58,599 nucleotides of DNA from Ruminiclostridium sp. (GCA_017395555.1 JAFPUE010000136.1:1-58599); one strand, 5' to 3'. Shown: positions 9,125 through 17,764, counted from the stretch's first letter. The notes: generated by a model from the sequence alone, not told the origin. A program made the numbers and translations.

Positions 9125-10288
9125 ATGAAAAAAGTCAGAAAAATGCTGTCTCTCCTGCTTGTCGGAGTGATAGCGGTAACATCGCTGCTATGCGGAAGCG
9201 TGACGGCGGGGGCGGAGACAAACCCTGCTTATACGGTATGGGGACTCTCCCTTAATGAAGATTTGTATTCAGTGTGCCTTATGGGCATCACTAAGCTGGA
9301 GATGAATAGTGTATTTCAAACTATAAAAAGAAATAATAATACCAAAGACAACGTCTATGCCTTTCTTGGTCGTACAGATATACGTTTTGGTGAGATTTGT
9401 CTTTTTGCAGAATTTGCTCTGGATGAAAAAGATCAAATTCAGAGACGAGGTCAAATAGTGTGGGGAGAAGAATATATAGATATTGCCGGCGTAGACATTA
9501 CGGCTGTTGGCGGAGACCAAACGAAGGTCGTTAACGCGCTGGACGATTTTCCGGACAATGCTTCGTCTTATATGGTTTCGATCCATCTTAGCACCAACAA
9601 CGAAAAGCACAAAAAAATAATAGAAGAAATACAAAAGTATAATAAAGCAACTTGGGCAGGCTTCGGTGTTATAAATAACAATAATCTGTTGGGTTTTTAC
9701 GATACAACCTTAGATTATTGGACGCAAGACGTAGATGCGTTTATGGGTACTAATTCCAAAACCGATTCAAATAAAGTCGCCGTGATCTCCTTCTCAAAGA
9801 GCATCTCCTCGCTCTCCTTCTCCTCCATTTCCTCCAAAGCATACACCGGCAAGGCTATAAAGCCCTCTGTTATCGTTAAGGACGGCACCAAGACCCTTGT
9901 AAAAGGAACCGACTACACCCTTTCCTACAAGAACAACAAGAACATAGGTACTGCAACAGTAACTATTACCGGAAAAGGAAGCTACACCGGCACAAAATCG
10001 CTCACATTCAAGATAATCCCCGCTAAAACCACCCTTACCGCAAAGAAGTCGAACGGCAAATACGCTCTTTCGTGGAAGAAAGTTACGGGGATAACCAAGT
10101 ATCAGATTCAGTATTCCACCGACAGCGGCAAGACATATAAAACTGCGGGAACGGTTTCCTCCGGCAAGACAAGCGCGACATTAAAACTTGACACAAGCAA
10201 GTCTTATACATTCAGAATACGCTCCTATAAGACTGTTGACGGTAAAAAATATTACAGCAGCTGGTCAAAGGTTGTTAGCGTGAAATAG
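9125..10288 (+). CDS. Secreted protein with Ig-like and Fn3-like C-terminal domains
   Basis: 387 aa. The ATG at 9125 has an AAGGGA site and opens a Sec signal peptide (MKKVRKMLSLLLVGVIAVTS, probable cleavage after AGA). Residues about 35-215 form an A/T-rich, unrecognised domain. Residues about 230-300 are an Ig-like wall-protein module (YTGKAIKPSVIVKDGTKTLVKGTDYTLSY..NIGTATVTITGKGSYTG), common in secreted Firmicutes proteins. The last 85 residues resemble a fibronectin type III domain (ISWKKVTGITKYQIQYSTDS-like). No LPXTG or other sorting signal is present, so it is probably released or held non-covalently. Expression appears controlled by the leader and attenuator upstream. The function is unknown. 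Confidence 0.75.
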   Translation: MKKVRKMLSLLLVGVIAVTSLLCGSVTAGAETNPAYTVWGLSLNEDLYSVCLMGITKLEMNSVFQTIKRNNNTKDNVYAFLGRTDIRFGEICLFAEFALDEKDQIQRRGQIVWGEEYIDIAGVDITAVGGDQTKVVNALDDFPDNASSYMVSIHLSTNNEKHKKIIEEIQKYNKATWAGFGVINNNNLLGFYDTTLDYWTQDVDAFMGTNSKTDSNKVAVISFSKSISSLSFSSISSKAYTGKAIKPSVIVKDGTKTLVKGTDYTLSYKNNKNIGTATVTITGKGSYTGTKSLTFKIIPAKTTLTAKKSNGKYALSWKKVTGITKYQIQYSTDSGKTYKTAGTVSSGKTSATLKLDTSKSYTFRIRSYKTVDGKKYYSSWSKVVSVK

Positions 10289-10326
10289 CGTTATCCTCAA
10301 TAAATCAACAAAACAGTAACCGTTTC

Positions 10327-10371
10327 GCCCCGGATTTTGTAAGTTTTTACAAATTTCGGGGCTATTTTTTT
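10327..10371 (+). terminator. Terminator of the secreted-protein gene
   Basis: GCCCCG (10327-10332) pairs with CGGGGC (10357-10362), with an inner TTTGTAA/TTACAAA stem, followed by ATTTTTTT. Confidence 0.85.
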
Positions 10372-10383
10372 ATTTCCGCGATA

Positions 10384-10412
10384 TTGCAATATATTTAACA
10401 ATGTGATATACT
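10384..10412 (+). promoter_or_regulatory. Promoter of the phosphoribosyltransferase-like gene
   Basis: TTGCAA (10384-10389), 17-bp spacer, TATACT (10407-10412). Confidence 0.7.
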
Positions 10413-10459
10413 AAAGAGTACAAATACGGTCGGTCGTTCCACAGAAAACGGAGGACATT

Positions 10460-11098
10460 ATGGAAAGCAGAAAAAAACTGATAACAGCCAAAGGAAACAA
10501 ACAGATTCACATGGGTATCATTCCCGGTCATTTTGCCACGAACCATTCCCACATCAACCACTACGTTGATCTGAACTCGATAAAGACGAGCTTCAGAATG
10601 GCTCGCGAGACTGCAAAGATGATCGCGGAGAAATATAACGCAGTGCAGATCGACACGATCATCTGCCTTGAAGGCACGGAGACCCTCGGCGCATACGTTG
10701 CGCAGGAGCTTGCGGATTCCGGCATAGCTTCCGTAAATTCCGGCAAGGATATTGATATCCTCACACCCGAGATCAACTCCAACGGTCAGATGATATTCCG
10801 CGACGACGCACAGAAGAAGATCTGGAACAAGCAGATACTCCTGCTCATCTCGTCCGCATCTACCGGTTGGTCTATTGAGCGCTTCGCACGCTGCCTCGAT
10901 TATTACAGCGGCAAGCTCGTCGGCGCGTGCGCACTGTTCAGCGCTATCGACGAGATAATCGGGATCAAGGTTGATTCAATCTTTACCGAGGAGGATATCC
11001 CGGATTACCATACCTACGCGGCATCGGAATGCCCGATGTGCAAGGCAAAGCAGAAGATCGACGCGCTGGTTAATGCGTTCGGGTATTCAAAGCTGTAA
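10460..11098 (+). CDS. Orotate phosphoribosyltransferase-like protein
   Basis: 212 aa, with a strong GGAGG site before the ATG. The order of elements (KTSFRMARETAKMIA helix, then DTIICLEGTETLGAYVAQEL) resembles type I phosphoribosyltransferases of the PyrE kind. However, the PRPP loop, normally two acidic residues followed by TTG, reads LLLISSASTGWS, so both acidic residues are missing. The end carries CPMCKAK, a possible metal-binding knuckle. It could be a divergent enzyme or a regulatory relative that has lost catalysis. It is monocistronic, between its own promoter and a GC-rich terminator. Confidence 0.65.
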   Translation: MESRKKLITAKGNKQIHMGIIPGHFATNHSHINHYVDLNSIKTSFRMARETAKMIAEKYNAVQIDTIICLEGTETLGAYVAQELADSGIASVNSGKDIDILTPEINSNGQMIFRDDAQKKIWNKQILLLISSASTGWSIERFARCLDYYSGKLVGACALFSAIDEIIGIKVDSIFTEEDIPDYHTYAASECPMCKAKQKIDALVNAFGYSKL

Positions 11099-11107
11099 AC
11101 AGCAGTA

Positions 11108-11142
11108 AAAATCCCCCGCCGGCGGCGGGGGTTGTTTATTTT
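11108..11142. terminator. Bidirectional terminator
   Basis: The stem CCCCCGCC (11113-11120) / GGCGGGGG (11124-11131) has A-rich sequence on the left and T-rich on the right, so it can stop transcription from both convergent neighbours. It overlaps the stop of the four-helix-bundle gene on the minus strand. Confidence 0.8.
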
Positions 11143-11492
11143 GTGTTTTTGACGGTTTTGGGAGAAGCGATGAGCATTTTCTTTATTTCAAGACAATCGT
11201 TAAGCATTGATTCGCCGTGATCTTTCTCGATATATTCGGATAAGATAAGCAGCTTAAGCCAGTATTCGGTCTCGGCGGTCTCTTTTAGTGATATCTGCAG
11301 TTTGGCGATAAAATCGCCCTTGCTGACACCGTAAGCGGCTTCATTGGCGTTTGCGCCTATTGAGGTACCGCTTCTTATTATTTGCTTTGATATGATAGTT
11401 TCTTTCTTCTCTTGTATAAGATATTGGTGCAGTTTAACTATTCTTGCGGCAAATTTAAGAGATTTGTCGAGTATTGCGTTATCGGAATACAT
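11136..11492 (-). CDS. Four-helix bundle protein (S23/IVP family)
   Basis: 118 aa. The signature RSGTSIGANANEA and the tail helix (AETEYWLKLLILSEYI) define the family first described as proteins encoded in 23S rRNA intervening sequences (TIGR02436). Members form a four-helix bundle, often a ring-like pentamer; the role is not settled. Here it is free-standing, not inside an rRNA gene. Its neighbours are a heptamer-repeat palindrome upstream and the shared terminator downstream. Confidence 0.88.
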   Translation of the reverse strand: MYSDNAILDKSLKFAARIVKLHQYLIQEKKETIISKQIIRSGTSIGANANEAAYGVSKGDFIAKLQISLKETAETEYWLKLLILSEYIEKDHGESMLNDCLEIKKMLIASPKTVKNTK

Positions 11493-11586
11493 TTTGTATT
11501 CTCCCTTTTATGTATAATAGAGTCGTTCGCACGAATGTTTTATAACGGATCTGTGCCGTACTCTGAGTCTCTGTGCTGCCTTTTTT

Positions 11587-11715
11587 AATGAATAATGAAA
11601 AATGAATAGTGAATAATGAATAATACAGAAACGCCGCAGAGACTTTCTGCGCTTTTTATTATAAATTATTCATTATTCACTATTCATTATTCATTGAGCC
11701 GCCGTCAGGCGGCGT
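11587..11715. repeat. Inverted pair of A/T heptamer repeats plus GC hairpin
   Basis: The left arm 11587-11624 (AATGAATAATGA units) is the inverse of the right arm 11665-11695 (ATTATTCATTATTCAC units). The centre holds a terminator-like CGCAG/CTGCG hairpin with CTTTTTATT. A GCCGCC-gtca-GGCGGC hairpin follows at 11698-11714. The same kind of heptamer run with a GC hairpin occurs at 188-263, 26904-26978 and 42345-42410. No gene is seen in 11493-11718. Confidence 0.75.
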
Positions 11716-11718
11716 TTC

Positions 11719-11794
11719 TGGTTGCGGTGCAGGGATTTGAACCCCGGAAATGCCTGAGTCAGAGTCAGGTGCCTTACCGCTTGGCTACACCGCA
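11719..11794 (-). tRNA. tRNA-Gln (CUG)
   Basis: On the minus strand a full cloverleaf folds: 7-bp acceptor TGCGGTG/CACCGCA, D-arm GCC..GGC, anticodon stem CCTGA/TCAGG with loop CTCTGAC (anticodon CTG), and T-arm CGGGG-TTCAAAT-CCCTG. The 3' CCA is encoded. It is transcribed from its own promoter. Confidence 0.95.
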
Positions 11795-11814
11795 ATATTC
11801 AATTCAGCTTTTCA

Positions 11815-11843
11815 ATTTTACCACATCGCGCTCGATTTGTCAA
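11815..11843 (-). promoter_or_regulatory. Promoter of tRNA-Gln
   Basis: On the minus strand: TTGACA (11838-11843), 17-bp spacer, TAAAAT (11815-11820). Confidence 0.75.
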
Positions 11844-11891
11844 GGCTTTTTTTATTTTTTTCCGCTTTTTTATGTTTTTTTGATATTTCGG

Positions 11892-11920
11892 TTGTAAATT
11901 TACGGTTTTTATGTTAAAAT
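11892..11920 (+). promoter_or_regulatory. Promoter of purB
   Basis: TTGTAA (11892-11897), 17-bp spacer ending TTTTTATGT, TAAAAT (11915-11920). The same spacer end and -10 box occur before nrdR. Confidence 0.7.
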
Positions 11921-11996
11921 ATCTATGTCGCACATATCTTTTCCCTCCCCGGCGGAAAAGATAACATAATACAAAACAATACAACGGAGGCACAAA

Positions 11997-13433
11997 ATGA
12001 GTAAATACGACACATACGAAAGCCCGTTCTGTACACGATACGCAAGCGAAGAGATGCAGTATGTCTTTTCCGCACAGAAGAAGTTCTCAACTTTCCGCAG
12101 ACTGTGGACTGCGCTTGCCCGCGCCGAAATGAAGCTCGGGCTCGATATCACCGAGGAGCAGGTTGCGGAGCTTGAAGCCAATATCGACAACATAGATTTC
12201 GCTGCTGCGGAAGCGCGCGAAAAGGAAGTCCGCCACGATGTAATGTCTCACGTTTACGCTTACGGGCTTGTCTGCCCGAACGCAAAGGGCATAATCCACC
12301 TCGGCGCAACATCGTGCTATGTGGGCGACAACACGGACGTTATCATTATGCGCGACGCGTTGAAAATAATACACAGAAAGCTCGTGAACGTCATCGCAAA
12401 CCTCGCGGACTTCGCAAACAAGTACAAGAATATGCCCTGTCTCGCGTACACGCACCTCCAGCCCGCACAGCTCACCACTGTCGGCAAGCGTGCCACCCTC
12501 TGGACGCAGGAGCTGCTCATGGATCTTGAGGAGATAGAGTACAGGATAAGCAGCTTAAAGCTGCTCGGTCAGAAAGGCACTACCGGCACACAGGCGAGCT
12601 TTGTCGAGCTGTTCGACGGCGACAGTGAGAAGATCAAGAAGCTCGAACAGATGATAGCAGAAGAAATGGGATTTGAGAAATGCTTCGCGGTAAGCGGTCA
12701 GACCTACCCGAGAAAGCTCGATTATCAGGTGGTATCGGCACTCGCGGGACTCGCGGAGAGCTGCTCGAAGTTCAGCTATGATATACGTCTGCTTCAGAAT
12801 TTCAAGGAGATCGAGGAGCCGTTCGAGAAGAACCAGATAGGCTCGTCGGCAATGGCATACAAGCGCAACCCGATGCGCTCCGAGCGTATCACGGCGCTTT
12901 CGAGATACGTCATGATCGACGTTCTCAACCCCGCGTTCACTGCGGGAACACAGTGGTTCGAGCGCACTCTCGACGACAGTGCAAACAAGCGTATCGCGGT
13001 CGCGGAGGCATTCCTTGCGGCGGACGCTATACTCAACATAATGCTCAATGTCACAAGCGGGCTCGTTGTCTATGACAAGGTGGTAAGGCAGCGCGTTATG
13101 AAGGAGCTCCCGTTCATGGCGACGGAGAACATCATAATGCAGGCGGTAAAGAAGGGCGGAGACAGGCAGGTTCTCCACGAGCATATCAGAGTACACAGCA
13201 TGGCTGCCGGCAGGATAGTAAAGGAAGAAGGCGGCGAGAACGATCTTGTTGACCGTATCGCGAACGATCCGATCTTCGGCATCACAAAGGACGAGATTCT
13301 CGCAACGCTCCAGCCCGAGCATTTCACCGGACGCGCTCCCGAACAGGTCACGGAGTTCATCGCGGAATGTGTAAGACCCGTTCTGAACGCGAACAAGGAT
13401 GTCCTCGGCGAGAAGGCGGAGCTTTCCGTATAA
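11997..13433 (+). CDS. purB: Adenylosuccinate lyase
   Basis: 478 aa, a normal length. It releases fumarate from SAICAR and from adenylosuccinate in purine and AMP synthesis. The superfamily signature is SSAMAYKRNPMRSERI (usually SSAMPYKRNP; the Pro is Ala here). LGATSCYVGDN and TYPRKLDYQV are further conserved lyase blocks. A GGAGG site precedes the ATG. It stands alone between its promoter and a weak hairpin downstream; no other purine genes are nearby. Confidence 0.95.
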   Translation: MSKYDTYESPFCTRYASEEMQYVFSAQKKFSTFRRLWTALARAEMKLGLDITEEQVAELEANIDNIDFAAAEAREKEVRHDVMSHVYAYGLVCPNAKGIIHLGATSCYVGDNTDVIIMRDALKIIHRKLVNVIANLADFANKYKNMPCLAYTHLQPAQLTTVGKRATLWTQELLMDLEEIEYRISSLKLLGQKGTTGTQASFVELFDGDSEKIKKLEQMIAEEMGFEKCFAVSGQTYPRKLDYQVVSALAGLAESCSKFSYDIRLLQNFKEIEEPFEKNQIGSSAMAYKRNPMRSERITALSRYVMIDVLNPAFTAGTQWFERTLDDSANKRIAVAEAFLAADAILNIMLNVTSGLVVYDKVVRQRVMKELPFMATENIIMQAVKKGGDRQVLHEHIRVHSMAAGRIVKEEGGENDLVDRIANDPIFGITKDEILATLQPEHFTGRAPEQVTEFIAECVRPVLNANKDVLGEKAELSV

Positions 13434-13453
13434 GCCAAAGTTGAACAAAATAT

Positions 13454-13485
13454 GTCTGTTACAGCGTCCTTCGGGGCGCTGTAAT
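13454..13485 (+). terminator. Weak hairpin after purB
   Basis: TTACAGCG pairs with CGCTGTAA around a short loop. There is only a loose T-rich stretch afterwards, so termination may be partial. Confidence 0.45.
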
Positions 13486-13537
13486 GTGCATTTTGACGAT
13501 TTATCGGCAGTTTCCGGGGATAAATGAAAGAAAATGC

Positions 13538-13566
13538 TTGACTTATTTATAAATATGCACTATAAT
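13538..13566 (+). promoter_or_regulatory. Promoter of secD-secF
   Basis: TTGACT (13538-13543), 17-bp spacer, TATAAT (13561-13566). Confidence 0.8.
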
Positions 13567-13611
13567 ATTATAGTATTTCTATTTGCAAAAGAAACGGAGT
13601 GAAAACATCAA

Positions 13612-15033
13612 TTGAAACAAGTTAAAAAACCGGTGTTTTTTATCGTTTTCATACTGATCGCGGTATTCACATACTTTGCAATTGCGGGATTCAGCACCTA
13701 CTACGGCGACGTGGAAACAGTCCATGTCAGAGGCGTGAAGGATATCCGCTGGGGTATTGATATCCGCGGAGGCGTTGACGTAACATTCACGCCCTCCGAG
13801 GAAGCGACAGATGTTACAAACGATGACCTTGAAGGCGCTCGCGCAATGATCGAGACGCGTATGGTCGCAAAGAACATCACAGACTACGAAATTTACGTTG
13901 ACCTCAACAGCAAGAGAATAATCTGCCGCTTCCCGTGGCAGTCGGGCGACGACAGCTTCGATCCCGAACAGGCGGTAAAGGAGCTCGGCGAAACAGCGCT
14001 GCTCACATTCCGCAAGGGCTACAGCGGTGAACTCTCCGGAGATCAGACCTATGAGGATCTGACCCTCGTGCTTTCCGGCTCCGATGTTGCGAAGGCTTCT
14101 CCCGCTTACGATCAGAACGATCATCAGTGGATCGTATCCCTCGAACTCAACGAGAGCGGAAAGAACGCATTCAAGGAAGCTACCGAGGAAGCATACAACA
14201 ACGGCAGCAGAATATCCATCTGGATGGATGATGTTGAGATATCCGCACCGTCCGTAAGCGCAGTTATCTACGACGGCCGCGCTACGATATCCGGCGGATT
14301 CGAGGACGCAGACGAGGCAAAGGCTCTCGCGGACAAGATAAACGGAGGCTCCCTCCCGTTCAAGCTCGTTACCGACAGCTTCAGCACGATCTCGCCTACC
14401 CTCGGTACAGGCGCTCGTGACGCTATGGCAGTTGCGGGACTTATCGCTTTCGCACTTATCGCGATAATAGTTATTGCAATGTACAGACTCCCCGGCATCA
14501 TGGCGGTAATATCGCTTGCCGGACAGGTTGCCGGAACTTTCGCGGCGATCACCGGATTCTTCGCCTTTAACGACAGCTTCACCCTCACCATACCGGGTAT
14601 CGCGGGTATCATACTTGCGGTAGGTATGGGTGTTGACGCGAACGTTATCACAAACGAGCGCATCAAAGAGGAGCTCAGAGCGGGCAAGACGATCGACGGT
14701 TCGCTGTATATCGGCTTCAAGCGTGCATTCTCCGCTATCTTCGACGGCAACATCACGATGCTTATAATCGCTGTCATCTTAATGGGCGCGTTCGGCACTC
14801 CCGACAGCTGGGCATCTATCATACTCACTCCGATATTCACATGGTTCGGCGTATCGACAGCCGGCTCGATCTACGCGTTCGGCTATACGCTCGCAGTCGG
14901 AGTTGTTCTGAACTTCCTCTTCGGTATCCTCACGACAAGACTTATGACTATGTCGATATCGAGATTCAAGGCTTTCAGAAATCCCGCATTCTACGGCGGA
15001 AAGAAGAAGGAGGTACAGACAAATGGAAAATAA
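13612..15033 (+). CDS. secD: Protein translocase subunit SecD
   Basis: 473 aa. SecD works with SecF and SecYEG and uses the proton gradient to pull proteins out of the translocon. Seen are an N-terminal membrane segment (PVFFIVFILIAVFTYFAIAGF), the RGGVDVTF signature of SecD, a large external domain, and five membrane helices from about residue 260 to 455 including GMGVDANVITNERIKEE. The start is TTG at 13612 with a CGGAG site; no in-frame ATG lies nearby. The end overlaps secF by 11 bp. Confidence 0.93.
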   Translation: MKQVKKPVFFIVFILIAVFTYFAIAGFSTYYGDVETVHVRGVKDIRWGIDIRGGVDVTFTPSEEATDVTNDDLEGARAMIETRMVAKNITDYEIYVDLNSKRIICRFPWQSGDDSFDPEQAVKELGETALLTFRKGYSGELSGDQTYEDLTLVLSGSDVAKASPAYDQNDHQWIVSLELNESGKNAFKEATEEAYNNGSRISIWMDDVEISAPSVSAVIYDGRATISGGFEDADEAKALADKINGGSLPFKLVTDSFSTISPTLGTGARDAMAVAGLIAFALIAIIVIAMYRLPGIMAVISLAGQVAGTFAAITGFFAFNDSFTLTIPGIAGIILAVGMGVDANVITNERIKEELRAGKTIDGSLYIGFKRAFSAIFDGNITMLIIAVILMGAFGTPDSWASIILTPIFTWFGVSTAGSIYAFGYTLAVGVVLNFLFGILTTRLMTMSISRFKAFRNPAFYGGKKKEVQTNGK

Positions 15034-15958
15034 TAAGTTTGACTTCCTCAAAAACAAGAAGATATTCTTTATTATCCCGATAGTAATTGCAATAATCACT
15101 ATCGCTACCGCATTCATTATCGGCGTTCCGGTAGATATCGAGTTCAAGGGCGGTACAATGCTGACATACAGCTACACCGGCTCTATCGACGTGAACGCGG
15201 TAAAGGCAAAGGTCGAATCCATGAACCTCGGTACCGTAGGTGTCACCACGGGTTCCGCGTTCGGCTCGGATCTCGAAACGGTACAGGTTTCCTTCGCTTC
15301 CGACGAGGGACTTACCGCAGAGGTACAGGCAAACGTCACAAACGATCTTCAGACGGAATTTGCTTCCAACAGCCTCACCCTTGTAAACAGCCAGGACGTT
15401 AAGCCGAGCGCAGGCTTCTCGTTCTTCCTCAAGTGCTTTGTCGCTGTAATGTTCTCGTTCCTGCTGCTCATAATATATATAGCGGTAAGATTCAAGAACA
15501 TCGGCGGCTGGTCTGCAGGCGCATTCGCTCTCGTGGCACTCGCAAACGACGTATTCATGGTATTCGCGACATTCGTGTTCATGAGACTTCCTATCGACGC
15601 AAACTTCATGGCGGTAATACTCACCATACTCGGTTACTCGATAAACAACACGATCGTTCTTTACGACCGTGTCCGTGAGAACCGCAAGCTCTACGGCAAG
15701 AAGCTCACTATCGACGAGCTCGTGAACGGAAGCATCAATCAGTCGCTTTCACGTTCCATAAAGACAACAGTCACAACAGCCGTAGCGGTACTTTCGATGT
15801 GTGTTGTAGCGCTTATCTGCGGCGTTGAGTCCATTGTCAGCTTCGTATTCCCGATGTTTGTCGGACTTATTGCAGGCTGCTACTCTTCGATATTCATTGC
15901 CGGTCCCGCATGGACGGTATGGAAGAACGCACACCCCGATAAGAAAAAGGCTGCGTAA
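15023..15958 (+). CDS. secF: Protein translocase subunit SecF
   Basis: 311 aa. The partner of SecD, with one N-terminal membrane segment, an external domain starting DIEFKGGTMLTYSYTG, and five C-terminal helices including GYSINNTIVLYDRVREN, the SecF hallmark. AAGGAGG precedes the ATG, which lies inside the secD end, so the pair is translationally coupled. The operon ends at the strong hairpin 23 bp downstream. Confidence 0.94.
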   Translation: MENNKFDFLKNKKIFFIIPIVIAIITIATAFIIGVPVDIEFKGGTMLTYSYTGSIDVNAVKAKVESMNLGTVGVTTGSAFGSDLETVQVSFASDEGLTAEVQANVTNDLQTEFASNSLTLVNSQDVKPSAGFSFFLKCFVAVMFSFLLLIIYIAVRFKNIGGWSAGAFALVALANDVFMVFATFVFMRLPIDANFMAVILTILGYSINNTIVLYDRVRENRKLYGKKLTIDELVNGSINQSLSRSIKTTVTTAVAVLSMCVVALICGVESIVSFVFPMFVGLIAGCYSSIFIAGPAWTVWKNAHPDKKKAA

Positions 15959-15980
15959 AAGCTAAAATACGGTTTAAACA

Positions 15981-16034
15981 ATCCGCTGCCGCGGTGCCGG
16001 ATCACAGATCCCTTTGCGGCAGCGGATATTTTTC
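15981..16034 (+). terminator. Terminator of secDF
   Basis: ATCCGCTGCCG (15981-15991) pairs with CGGCAGCGGAT (16017-16027), with an inner GGATC/GATCC stem, then ATTTTTC. Confidence 0.85.
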
Positions 16035-16061
16035 TGAAACAGACGAAAGGAGTAGAGGTAA

Positions 16062-16850
16062 ATGATCGCGGGAGTTTCTACCGCTTCGCTTTATCCTATG
16101 CAGACGGAAGACGCAGTGCGCAAGCTCGGTGAGCTTGGCGTCCGCAACGCCGAGATATTCGTGAACGATATTTCCGAGACGGACGGTATTGTATTCAAAG
16201 ATATAATGTCCGCGATACGGGAATACGGGCTGAACATCGTGTCGGTACACCCGTTCATGTCGCCTATGGAGACGCTGTTCCTCTTCTCCGATTACCCGAG
16301 GCGCGTGCAGACTATCATAGATATCTACAAACGTTTCTTCGAGTTCACGCAGGCTGTGGGAGCACGGCTTTTCGTGCTGCACGGCGCAGACATAAAGGCG
16401 AGATGCACGGAAGAGGTGTATGTCGAAAGATTTATGAAGCTGTGCGACATTGCGGAGTCTTACGGCGCGGTGATTGCGCAGGAAAACGTGCATTACTGCA
16501 AGAGCGGGAATATAGAGTTTCTGAAAATGCTGAAAAGAGAGTGCGGCGAACGCGCGAGATTCGTCCTTGACATAAAGCAGGCGGTGCGTGCGGGATATGA
16601 CCCGCTCGAGATCGCGGACGCTATCGGCGATAAGGTTGTACACCTCCACATCAGCGACAACCGGGAGGATGCGGACTGCGTTCCCGTAGGCAGGGGAAAT
16701 TACGACATTGCGGCGCTTATAAAGCGCCTGCACGGGCTCGGATTTGACGGCGCGGCTTTTGTGGAGCTGTACCGCGGCAATTACAATGACCCCGTCGAGC
16801 TTAAAGAAAGTGCAGATATACTCGAAAAAATCATAAAAGAAATAAAATAA
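16062..16850 (+). CDS. Sugar phosphate isomerase/epimerase family protein (TIM barrel)
   Basis: 262 aa with an AAAGGAG site. The fold is that of xylose-isomerase-like TIM barrels (AP endonuclease 2 family). Candidate metal-binding residues are in AQENVHY, FVLDIKQAVRAG, VVHLHISDN and AFVELYRGNY. Such proteins isomerise or epimerise sugars or cyclitols; the substrate cannot be read from sequence. It lies between the secDF terminator and the nrdR promoter and seems a single gene; no promoter of its own is evident. Confidence 0.8.
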   Translation: MIAGVSTASLYPMQTEDAVRKLGELGVRNAEIFVNDISETDGIVFKDIMSAIREYGLNIVSVHPFMSPMETLFLFSDYPRRVQTIIDIYKRFFEFTQAVGARLFVLHGADIKARCTEEVYVERFMKLCDIAESYGAVIAQENVHYCKSGNIEFLKMLKRECGERARFVLDIKQAVRAGYDPLEIADAIGDKVVHLHISDNREDADCVPVGRGNYDIAALIKRLHGLGFDGAAFVELYRGNYNDPVELKESADILEKIIKEIK

Positions 16851-16884
16851 TAAGCAGAAAATTGTGCAAATGTGAAAAAATTTC

Positions 16885-16913
16885 TTGCATTTTGGCGATT
16901 TTTATGTTAAAAT
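16885..16913 (+). promoter_or_regulatory. Promoter of nrdR-HIT operon
   Basis: TTGCAT (16885-16890), 17-bp spacer ending TTTTTATGT, TAAAAT (16908-16913), very like the purB promoter. Confidence 0.7.
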
Positions 16914-16964
16914 AATAAGGTAAGAATTTTTGCGGCATAGTTCGTTAACGGAAGGAGAGCTATT

Positions 16965-17405
16965 ATGAGATGCCCCGAATGCGGATTTGAAGACAGCAAG
17001 GTAATTGATTCCCGCCCCACGGACGGCAGGATACGCAGAAGGCGCGAATGTCTTTCCTGCAAATGCCGTTTCACCACATACGAGATCGTGGAGAATATCC
17101 CGCTTATGGTGGTGAAGAAGGATCATTCGATAGAGCCGTTTGACCCGGTGAAGCTTGCGGAGCGCATAAGACGCGCCACGATAAAGCGTCCCGTTTCCTA
17201 CGAGACGATAGAGTCTATGGTTGACGATATCGAAGCCGAGCTCAAGAACAATCTCCAGAAGGAGGTATCCTCCGAGCAGATCGGAGACATGGTGCTTGAC
17301 AAGCTGAAAAAGACCGATCATGTCGCATACATACGCTTTGCGTCCGTTTACAAGGACTTCAACGACGCGCAGAGCTTTATCAGCATTATTTCAGAGCTTG
17401 AATAA
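16965..17405 (+). CDS. nrdR: Ribonucleotide reductase repressor NrdR
   Basis: 146 aa. NrdR represses ribonucleotide reductase genes in response to ATP and dATP. The N-terminal zinc ribbon has Cys3, Cys6, Cys29 and Cys32 (MRCPECGF..RRRECLSC), followed by RFTTYE. An ATP-cone domain fills the rest (VVKKDHSIEPFDPVKLAERIRRA). A GGAAGGAG site precedes the ATG. No reductase gene is in the window. The HIT gene follows after 12 bp, so they form an operon. Confidence 0.95.
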   Translation: MRCPECGFEDSKVIDSRPTDGRIRRRRECLSCKCRFTTYEIVENIPLMVVKKDHSIEPFDPVKLAERIRRATIKRPVSYETIESMVDDIEAELKNNLQKEVSSEQIGDMVLDKLKKTDHVAYIRFASVYKDFNDAQSFISIISELE

Positions 17406-17417
17406 AGGAGAAGAACG

Positions 17418-17759
17418 ATGAACGACTGCTTATTCTGCAAAATAGCCGCGGGCGAGATACCGTCCACGAAGGTTTACGAGGACGACAAGCTGCTTGCATT
17501 CAAGGATATCAACCCGCAGGCACCGGTGCATATTCTTATAATCCCGAAAGCGCACTATACAAGCGTTGATGCGCTTGACGAGAGTTCCGCTCCCGTTGTC
17601 GGCGACATTATGCTCGCCGCAAAGAAGATTGCCGCGGAGCAGGGTCTCACAAACGGATACCGCCTGCTGACCAACATCGGCGAAGACGGCGGTCAGACCG
17701 TTAAGCACCTCCACTTCCACCTCATCGGCGGCGTAAAGCTCAGCGAGAAGATGGTATAA
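17418..17759 (+). CDS. hinT: HIT family nucleotide-binding protein (HinT-like)
   Basis: 113 aa, the usual HinT size. The histidine triad HLHFHLIGG near the C-terminus and the N-terminal CLFCKIAAGEIPSTKVYEDD are diagnostic. HinT-type proteins hydrolyse nucleoside phosphoramidates or acyl-adenylates. AAAGGAG lies before the ATG. It is the second and last gene of the nrdR operon; the 3' end runs into the large repeat. Confidence 0.92.
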   Translation: MNDCLFCKIAAGEIPSTKVYEDDKLLAFKDINPQAPVHILIIPKAHYTSVDALDESSAPVVGDIMLAAKKIAAEQGLTNGYRLLTNIGEDGGQTVKHLHFHLIGGVKLSEKMV

Positions 17760-17764
17760 GAGAG

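Noticed and set aside
11587-11695. Tandem heptamers considered as a CRISPR array
   Set aside because: The units are 7 bp with no spacers and no cas genes are near.
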